From NCBI RefSeq assembly GCF_009695655.1, contig NZ_VUNM01000008.1:1-64000 (forward strand): a DNA stretch of 64,000 bases, read 5' to 3'. Below the pieces are notes generated by a model. The model did not search any database and had not been told where the DNA came from. It was given only the letters and a program-made list of their open reading frames with translations. Below are positions 58,817 through 64,000 of the stretch, piece after piece (position 1 is the first letter of the stretch; each line of letters begins with the position of its first letter). This DNA comes from Sharpea porci (GTDB taxonomy: Bacteria > Bacillota_I > Bacilli_A > Erysipelotrichales > Coprobacillaceae). The position numbers and the translations under genes were made by a program.

Positions 58817-59155
58817 TTATAAAGCATCTTCGCCCTTAGCGCCAGTACGAATACGCATTGCATCTAAGCATTCATAAACGAATACTTTGCCATCACCAAC
58901 ATTACCAGTTGGTAATACATCGGCAATTCTCGCAAGAATCGTATCAACCTTGGCATCACGGACAATAACTTCGACTTTCATTTTTGGTACCAGGTTCACA
59001 TTGTAGACAACACCCCTATATTGTTCTACATAACCCATCTGGTTACCATAGCCCATTACGTTAGAAATATTCATACCTGAAACTTTCATGTCGACAAGAA
59101 TTTTCTTCAAGTCTTCAAACTTCTCTGGTCGAATAATGATTTCTAGCTTTTTCAT
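58817..59155 (-). CDS. glnK: PII nitrogen regulatory protein, GlnK type
   Basis: A 112-residue trimeric PII protein. The T-loop GNQMGYVEQYRGVVYNV keeps the Tyr51 equivalent, and the B and C loops (PTGNVGDGKVFV; RIRTGAKGEDAL) bind ATP and 2-oxoglutarate. Next to amt it should gate ammonium uptake by nitrogen status. The start ATG 59155 follows GAAGGAGGGG; a longer frame to 59227 runs through the promoter. Confidence 0.96.
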   Translation of the reverse strand: MKKLEIIIRPEKFEDLKKILVDMKVSGMNISNVMGYGNQMGYVEQYRGVVYNVNLVPKMKVEVIVRDAKVDTILARIADVLPTGNVGDGKVFVYECLDAMRIRTGAKGEDAL

Positions 59156-59184
59156 ATTACCCCTCCTTCTTGAAAAGTTATTCT

Positions 59185-59245
59185 CATTATAATAGAAAAC
59201 TATCAATACGCAATACAAAATTATCAAAATGATACAAAATTATCA
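59185..59245 (-). promoter_or_regulatory. glnK-amt promoter with upstream direct repeats
   Basis: Minus strand: -10 TATAAT (59190-59185), a 16-bp spacer, -35 TTGCGT (59212-59207). Directly upstream are two identical 15-mers, on the plus strand ATACAAAATTATCAA (59212-59226 and 59231-59245), spaced 19 bp apart, probably activator sites for nitrogen control. Confidence 0.6.
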
Positions 59246-59326
59246 ATTATGAAAATCATAACAAAACCTTAAAAATCCATTGACACCATAATGTCAATTT
59301 GATATTATAAGTGAGCATTCGGTGAC

Positions 59327-59402
59327 GGGAGCTTAGCTCAGTTGGGAGAGCGTCTGCCTTACAAGCAGAGGGTCAGCGGTTCGAGCCCGTTAGCTCCCAC
59401 CA
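59327..59402 (+). tRNA. tRNA-Val(TAC)
   Basis: GGGAGCT pairs with AGCTCCC, encoded CCA. The anticodon arm TCTGC-CTTACAA-GCAGA gives TAC. First of a five-tRNA cluster. Confidence 0.95.
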
Positions 59403-59420
59403 TTTGTATTAATTGTATAT

Positions 59421-59496
<76 letters not shown>

Positions 59497-59501
59497 TTCT
59501 T

Positions 59502-59585
59502 GGGGAGGTAGCGAAGTGGCTAAACGCGGCTGACTGTAACTCAGTTCCTTTTGGTTCGATGGTTCGAATCCGTCCCTCCCCACCA
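59502..59585 (+). tRNA. tRNA-Tyr(GTA)
   Basis: GGGGAGG pairs with CCTCCCC, encoded CCA. The anticodon loop CTGTAAC gives GTA. It has the long variable arm expected for tRNA-Tyr; 84 nt. Confidence 0.95.
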
Positions 59586-59590
59586 TCCTT

Positions 59591-59679
59591 GCCCTGGTGG
59601 CGAAATTGGTAGACGCACGGGACTTAAAATCCCGCGGACTTCAAACTCCGTGCCGGTTCGACTCCGGCCCAGGGCACCA
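59591..59679 (+). tRNA. tRNA-Leu(TAA)
   Basis: GCCCTGG pairs with CCAGGGC, encoded CCA. The anticodon loop CTTAAAA gives TAA. It has the long variable arm of class II tRNAs; 89 nt. Confidence 0.95.
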
Positions 59680-59690
59680 TCTTTGGTGTT

Positions 59691-59764
59691 GCGGGTGTAG
59701 TTCAATGGTAGAACTCCAGCCTTCCAAGCTGACTACGTGGGTTCGATTCCCATCACCCGCTCCA
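59691..59764 (+). tRNA. tRNA-Gly(TCC)
   Basis: GCGGGTG pairs with CACCCGC, encoded CCA. The anticodon arm CAGC-CTTCCAA-GCTG gives TCC; 74 nt. Confidence 0.95.
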
Positions 59765-59777
59765 ATAACAAAAGTCG

Positions 59778-59809
59778 AACACAGCTACAAAATAGTTGTG
59801 TTTTTTTAT
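59778..59809 (+). terminator. Terminator of the tRNA cluster
   Basis: AACACAGCTA pairs with TAGTTGTGTT (one wobble), followed by more T. Confidence 0.85.
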
Positions 59810-59841
59810 ACTCTAATCCTCTATTAAAAAGTTGAAATACC

Positions 59842-59900
59842 AAGGGATAACACGGTTTTCTAAGCTAACAATGGGGTTTCGATTCTCATCAACCCATCCA
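59842..59900 (+). pseudogene. Degenerate tRNA-Gly 3' fragment
   Basis: The stretch TTCTAAGCTAAC, then GGGGTTTCGATTCTCATCA and finally ATCCA runs parallel to the anticodon arm, T-arm and CCA end of the tRNA-Gly about 150 bp upstream, with many point changes and small indels. The acceptor 5' half cannot be traced and stems no longer pair, so it is a relic. It lies beyond the cluster terminator. Confidence 0.6.
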
Positions 59901-59955
59901 TTAAACCCTAATCGAAAACAACTATAATAAGTTTATATACTTTCATATCTTAATT

Positions 59956-59990
59956 AAAAAGCTGTAACACATAAGTGCTACAGCTTTATT
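59956..59990. terminator. Bidirectional terminator after the MATE gene
   Basis: AAAGCTGTA-a-CAC-ATAA-GTG-c-TACAGCTTT with A/T tails on both sides; it serves the minus-strand MATE gene. Confidence 0.8.
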
Positions 59991-61351
59991 TATGCCTTTT
60001 TGCCCGATTTAATAAAAGGATCGCGCCAGAAGACAAAGAGAAGATAAGCAGTCATTATGAGCCAGATGGATGGTTCACAGAAAATAACAGCCATATATTT
60101 GAATTGTGGTATAAAGAGGATGACAAAGATAACTTTACCAATAAACTCAATTACACTTGAGACAAGGGGAAGGAGCTTTTGCCCAATACCTTGCAGGGCA
60201 CTTCTTGTCTGCATAAGAATACCTAGGACAAAGTAGTTTGGAGCAACAATTCTTAAATAAAGTGATCCATTACCTACAATAATAGGATTATTTGAAGAAG
60301 AGATAAAACGAACCATACTAGGTGCTGCAAACAATAAGATAATCGTTAATAATGCCGCAACAATAAAATCATAAATATAAGCATCACGCATACCTCTTCT
60401 AATACGCTGAGGATTATTGGCACCTTTATTCTGTGATATAAATGTAGCAATCCCCTGCCCCATGCTTGTAAAAGGCATATTACAGAACATATAGAGCTTT
60501 CTTGCTGCTGTATGACCTGCAATGACATATTGTCCTAGACCGTTGATGCCTGATTGAAGAATGACTGAACCAGAATTGACGATTGCGGATTGCATGGCCA
60601 TTGCATAACCCTGTCCAGCAAGATCTTTATAGAGTTCAGGATCATACTGGAAATCACTTCTTTTAGGAACAAGGATGGGTGTAGCTTTGATAATATAAAG
60701 GAAACATAAAATAACAGAAATACCTTGAGCAATCACTGTCGCAATAGCTGCACCAGCAACACCCATATGGAACTGGGTGATAAACAAGATATCTAAGCCA
60801 ACATTCAACAATGATGAGAAAATCAGGAAGACAAGGGGCATGAAGGAATTGCCGATAGAACGCAATATACCAGCCGCAAGATTATAGGCAAACATTACTG
60901 TTAAAAAGAGTATAATCCAGAATATATAACTATAGGCTTCATTAAAGACAGCCTGAGGAACATTGATGGCATGCATTAAAGGCTTAATGCCAAGCAGGGC
61001 AATAAGCGTAATACCAATAGAAGAGAGAATGCCAATCACAATCGCTCCTGCCACACTCTTCTTTAAGAGCTTCTCGTCTTGGCTCCCATAAGCTCTTGCC
61101 GTTACAATCGCAAGACCATTCCCAATGCCTAACGCAAAGCCGTTGATTAAGTCAAAAACAGAATTGACTGAACCAATAGCGGCTAAAGAATGATCACCTA
61201 AGAATTTACCAACAATAAATGTATCCATCGTATTATAGAATTGTTGGAAAATAGAAGAGATAAGAATAGGTATCGCAAAAAGGACTATGCCTTTAAATAT
61301 AGGACCATGAAGCATATCAATACTTCGGTTTTTTCTTTTTATCTGTTCCAT
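59990..61351 (-). CDS. MATE-family efflux transporter 2
   Basis: A 453-residue 12-TM MATE protein (PILISSIFQQFYNTMDTFIVGKFLGDHSLAAIGS; second repeat from about 230). It is distinct from the pump at 4697 and lacks a linked regulator. It is nearest in style to DinF/NorM-like Firmicutes MATE proteins; the substrate is unknown. ATG 61351 follows GGAGG; a longer frame to 61414 has no RBS. Confidence 0.9.
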   Translation of the reverse strand: MEQIKRKNRSIDMLHGPIFKGIVLFAIPILISSIFQQFYNTMDTFIVGKFLGDHSLAAIGSVNSVFDLINGFALGIGNGLAIVTARAYGSQDEKLLKKSVAGAIVIGILSSIGITLIALLGIKPLMHAINVPQAVFNEAYSYIFWIILFLTVMFAYNLAAGILRSIGNSFMPLVFLIFSSLLNVGLDILFITQFHMGVAGAAIATVIAQGISVILCFLYIIKATPILVPKRSDFQYDPELYKDLAGQGYAMAMQSAIVNSGSVILQSGINGLGQYVIAGHTAARKLYMFCNMPFTSMGQGIATFISQNKGANNPQRIRRGMRDAYIYDFIVAALLTIILLFAAPSMVRFISSSNNPIIVGNGSLYLRIVAPNYFVLGILMQTRSALQGIGQKLLPLVSSVIEFIGKVIFVILFIPQFKYMAVIFCEPSIWLIMTAYLLFVFWRDPFIKSGKKA

Positions 61352-61476
61352 AAAAACCTCCAATAACATCATTATTATACGCTTATAAATATATGATATG
61401 TGTTTTTTTCTCAATTAGAATTTTTGCATTTCTTTTTCATTAGCGTTAAAATAAAAAGAAAAAGGAAGGTGAAACT

Positions 61477-62064
61477 ATGGCAAAATTATTATATCAAGGC
61501 CATGGCAGTTATCGTATCACTTCCGATAATGGTATTGTAGTTTATGTGGATCCATATGCAGGAGAAGGCTATGATGTCCCTGCGGATTTAGTGATTGTTA
61601 CACATGAACATAGTGATCATAATCATACAGAACTTGTGAGACTAAAAGAAGGTGGCGTTATTATTAGACATGCCGACCTCCATAAAAAGAATTATTCAAT
61701 ATATAACTACAAAAATATCATTATTGAAGGCGTACCTGCCATGAATGCACATCATAATCCAGATGATTGTGTTGGATTTATTATGGATATTGATGGAATA
61801 AGAATCTATGGAGCGGGAGATACTTCCTATTTTGAAGGTATGCAATATTTTAAGAATCTAGATTATGCCATCCTGCCAACTGATGGAATTTATAATATGG
61901 ATATGGCAGAAGCAAGCAAAGTTGCAGATCTACTTGATACAAAGTATGCGATTCCTGTACATATGGCTCCAGGACATCTCTTTGACAAAGAAAAAGTCAA
62001 AGCATTCAAAACAAAAAAAGCCTTGGTTCTTCAACCAGGGCAAGAAATTACATTAGGCGCTTAG
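61477..62064 (+). CDS. MBL-fold metal-dependent hydrolase (UlaG-like)
   Basis: A 195-residue metallo-beta-lactamase-fold protein. The metal motif THEHSDHN supplies His43, His45, Asp47 and His48; a later IYGAGDTSY and PVHMAPGH complete the site. It is like UlaG-type hydrolases (lactonase or phosphodiesterase); the substrate is unknown. GGAAGGTG precedes ATG 61477. It is convergent with the sensor kinase gene and overlaps it by 4 bp. Confidence 0.88.
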   Translation: MAKLLYQGHGSYRITSDNGIVVYVDPYAGEGYDVPADLVIVTHEHSDHNHTELVRLKEGGVIIRHADLHKKNYSIYNYKNIIIEGVPAMNAHHNPDDCVGFIMDIDGIRIYGAGDTSYFEGMQYFKNLDYAILPTDGIYNMDMAEASKVADLLDTKYAIPVHMAPGHLFDKEKVKAFKTKKALVLQPGQEITLGA

Positions 62065-62076
62065 GCGTCTTTTTTT
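62052..62076 (+). terminator. Terminator after the MBL hydrolase
   Basis: GGCGC-TTAG-GCGTC followed by seven T; a short stem overlapping the stop codon. Confidence 0.6.
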
Positions 62077-63188
62077 ATATGGCGTGGTAATTGGACAATA
62101 AAGGTAGTGATATGATCATGACTTGTCATGAAGATCTGGCCTTTATGCATTTCAACAATATTTTTAGCGATTGCTAAGCCTAATCCTGTTCCACCAGCAT
62201 TCGTACTTCTCGCTGAGTCGGCACGATAGAATTTATCGAAGATATAAGGCAAATCTTCGCTAGAAATCGTATCTCCCTCATTCATAATCTTAATCGTTAC
62301 TGTCTTCTCATCACCAATAACGACTACTTTTAACTGGGAATGATCATAACCATATTTTAAAGCATTAGAAAAGAGATTATCAAACACACGTGCTAATAAC
62401 TGTCCATCCCCAATAACGAAGAGATTATGATCTTTAATAGAAAGAATAGGTTCAATATCATGTTCTTGAAACAACAACGTATATTCATCAGTTAATTGAA
62501 GAATAAGTTCAGATAAATTAATAATATTTAAATTCATCTTAATCTTAGCATTATCAAGCTTAGTAAATTCAAATAAATCATCCATCATTGACTTCAAGCG
62601 TAATGACTTATTATAAGCAATATGTGCATAATTAATAATATCATCATGAGAAAGATTTTCACTCGTACCAATCAAATCAAGATAACCAATAACGGAAGTT
62701 AATGGAGTACGTAAGTCATGAGCTACATTCGTAATTAAGTCATTCTTTTGCTTTTCTGCATTACGTTCTGCTTCATAGGCTATTTGTTCATTTTCACGTA
62801 GGATTTTTGCTTCCTTTTCCTTTTCATGCAAGGTGTTACTTAAAGCATTAATATTTGCTGCTAACATCCCTAATTCATCATCATATTCAATCTCACAACG
62901 TGCATCATAATCACCCAATGTCACATCCTGAATCGTCTTATTAAGAGAATTAATATAGCGTAATGTAATATTCATAAGTTTAAAGAATATGGAAATAAAT
63001 AACCCATATGTAATAACATAATTCAGTACAAGACTGGCATTATCACTAATATGAATAAATTTCACCAATGTAATACCTAAGTTCACAATCGAAGCTACGG
63101 CAGTAGCGATAATATAACTCAGAGTAACATTAATAAGAATACGCCAACGGAATGATGAAATGAAAAGGCTTCTTAATTTTGCAATCAT
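62061..63188 (-). CDS. Sensor histidine kinase
   Basis: A 375-residue membrane kinase with two TM helices (about 20-42 and 52-72), almost no extracellular loop, a HAMP domain (about 75-125), an H-box with His157 in NVAHDLRTPLTSV, and a HATPase domain (FDNLFSNALKYG, FDKFYRAD, GGTGLGLAI). The short loop means an intramembrane-sensing type, often tied to envelope stress or antibiotics. It overlaps the response regulator gene by 4 bp. Confidence 0.92.
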   Translation of the reverse strand: MIAKLRSLFISSFRWRILINVTLSYIIATAVASIVNLGITLVKFIHISDNASLVLNYVITYGLFISIFFKLMNITLRYINSLNKTIQDVTLGDYDARCEIEYDDELGMLAANINALSNTLHEKEKEAKILRENEQIAYEAERNAEKQKNDLITNVAHDLRTPLTSVIGYLDLIGTSENLSHDDIINYAHIAYNKSLRLKSMMDDLFEFTKLDNAKIKMNLNIINLSELILQLTDEYTLLFQEHDIEPILSIKDHNLFVIGDGQLLARVFDNLFSNALKYGYDHSQLKVVVIGDEKTVTIKIMNEGDTISSEDLPYIFDKFYRADSARSTNAGGTGLGLAIAKNIVEMHKGQIFMTSHDHITTFIVQLPRHIKKDA

Positions 63189-63883
63189 ATTGTAAATTTA
63201 TAACCAATACCCCAAACTGTCTTAATATGACGTGGTGTTCTTGGTTGCCTTTCTACTTTCTCACGTAATTTTCTTATATGAACCATAATGGTATTATTCG
63301 CATTTGTAGGCTTTTCATGCCAGATTGTCTCAAAGATATCTTCAGTTGAGTAAACCTTTTCAGGATTGCTGGCAAGTAAGACAAGGATGTTATATTCAAT
63401 ACGAGTAAGTCTCACTAACTGACCGTTAATAGTGACTTGTTTCTTATTCGTATCAATAATTAAATCATTCGCATTAATGACACCATTATTCTCTTCAATA
63501 GGCTTATTGAGAACGGTAAAACGTCTTAATTGACTCTTCACTCTTGCAACAAGCTCCTTCGCATTAAATGGCTTACCAATATAATCATCAGCACCCTTCA
63601 TTAACCCTTCAACCTTGTCATCTTCAGATGTCTTGGCAGAAAGGAAAATAACAGGAATATTATACTTGCTGCGAATAAGCTCCAAAGCCTGCATACCATC
63701 AATTTCAGGCATCATCACATCTAATATAACTAACTCAATATCATAATCTCTAATATCATTTAAGATATTAGTAGCATCATAACGCTTATGAACAATATAA
63801 CCTTCCTGAGATAAATAAATTTCAATCAGATCACATATCTCTTTTTCATCATCAACAACTAAAATATGAGGTGTATCCATCAT
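63185..63883 (-). CDS. OmpR/VanR-family response regulator
   Basis: A 232-residue regulator. The receiver domain has acidic residues DDE at 11-13, the phospho-acceptor Asp55 in VILDVMMPE and Lys in GKPF. The C-terminal winged helix (about 135-230; LTRIEYNILVLLASNPEKVYS) binds DNA. It is encoded first in the minus-strand operon with the kinase. AGGAGG serves ATG 63883 or 63880. Target genes are not evident in the window. Confidence 0.93.
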   Translation of the reverse strand: MMDTPHILVVDDEKEICDLIEIYLSQEGYIVHKRYDATNILNDIRDYDIELVILDVMMPEIDGMQALELIRSKYNIPVIFLSAKTSEDDKVEGLMKGADDYIGKPFNAKELVARVKSQLRRFTVLNKPIEENNGVINANDLIIDTNKKQVTINGQLVRLTRIEYNILVLLASNPEKVYSTEDIFETIWHEKPTNANNTIMVHIRKLREKVERQPRTPRHIKTVWGIGYKFTI

Positions 63884-64000
63884 TCAATCCTCCTTATGTC
63901 AATGATAATTGTAATTAATAAATTAATCAAGCAATCATTTCTCTAGACATAGGAATTGTCTAATGAATATGAAGTGTTAAATATCAATAAGGTGAATTTA

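Overview
The window is a low-GC Gram-positive (Firmicutes) chromosome segment, most likely from an anaerobic gut member of the Erysipelotrichales (a Catenibacterium/Coprobacillus-like lineage). That placement is an inference. It rests on AT-rich DNA with strong AGGAGG ribosome sites, a T-box leader, cre-like catabolite sites, PTS sugar uptake, rubredoxin and feo genes, an AAA-ATPase/PD-(D/E)XK family protein and an IS200-type remnant. No ribosomal RNA, CRISPR array, integrase or intact prophage is visible.

Layout. 0-6 kb: a 5'-truncated AAA/nuclease gene, a membrane XRE regulator, tRNA-Gln, a flavodoxin-like protein, a secreted NlpC/P60 hydrolase and a MarR-MATE operon. 6.15-6.95 kb: about 760 nt without an ORF, with its own promoter, many perfect hairpins and a terminator; this is a strong candidate for a large structured non-coding RNA. 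7-16.5 kb: a C39-like lipoprotein, a DEDDh exonuclease, a cyclophilin lipoprotein, paired chromate-type transporters, a split ThrE exporter, two membrane GGDEF proteins, a lipoprotein-type barnase with its barstar, a TetR regulator and a flavin reductase. 16.5-20.4 kb (minus strand): a nuclease-like/SF2 helicase, a methyltransferase and a NERD protein. 20.4-31.6 kb: a SprT-like protein, a nanE-PTS-RpiR-RDD operon, ChbG, CapA, SDR, deoxyinosine glycosylase and small membrane proteins. 31.6-32.3 kb: a decayed IS200-like element. 32.3-36.2 kb: a DtxR regulator divergent from feoA-feoA-feoB, an HMA protein and a FeoB-associated Cys-rich protein. 36.3-40.1 kb: a MerR regulator, duplicated histidine phosphatases, alcohol dehydrogenase and a CMD-cupin protein. 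40.2-45.6 kb: a sucrose-type locus (amylosucrase with a histone H1-like tail, HAD phosphatase, PTS IIBCA, and an HPr with Lys at position 46). 45.7-49.4 kb: an EAL and a GGDEF protein, then a 40-residue rubredoxin. 50.3-56.5 kb: a T-box leader, an Arg-rich mini-peptide and argGHCJB. 56.6-64 kb: DJ-1, tRNA-Glu/Asn, amt-glnK, five tRNAs plus a tRNA relic, a MATE pump, an MBL hydrolase and a two-component system.

How genes work together. In the sugar locus the PTS would deliver sucrose-6-phosphate, the HAD phosphatase could release sucrose, and amylosucrase could polymerise its glucose into alpha-glucan; this route is an inference. The nan operon fits import of N-acetylmannosamine as its 6-phosphate followed by epimerisation. 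The feo cluster is probably controlled by the neighbouring DtxR through three dyads around its promoter. Two promoters with the 19-bp spacer typical of MerR regulators precede the phosphatases and the alcohol dehydrogenase. The arginine operon appears to have two layers of sensing, tRNA (T-box) and possibly leader-peptide translation.

Many starts were set on ribosome-binding-site spacing rather than on the longest reading frame; where this shortens the protein it is stated.
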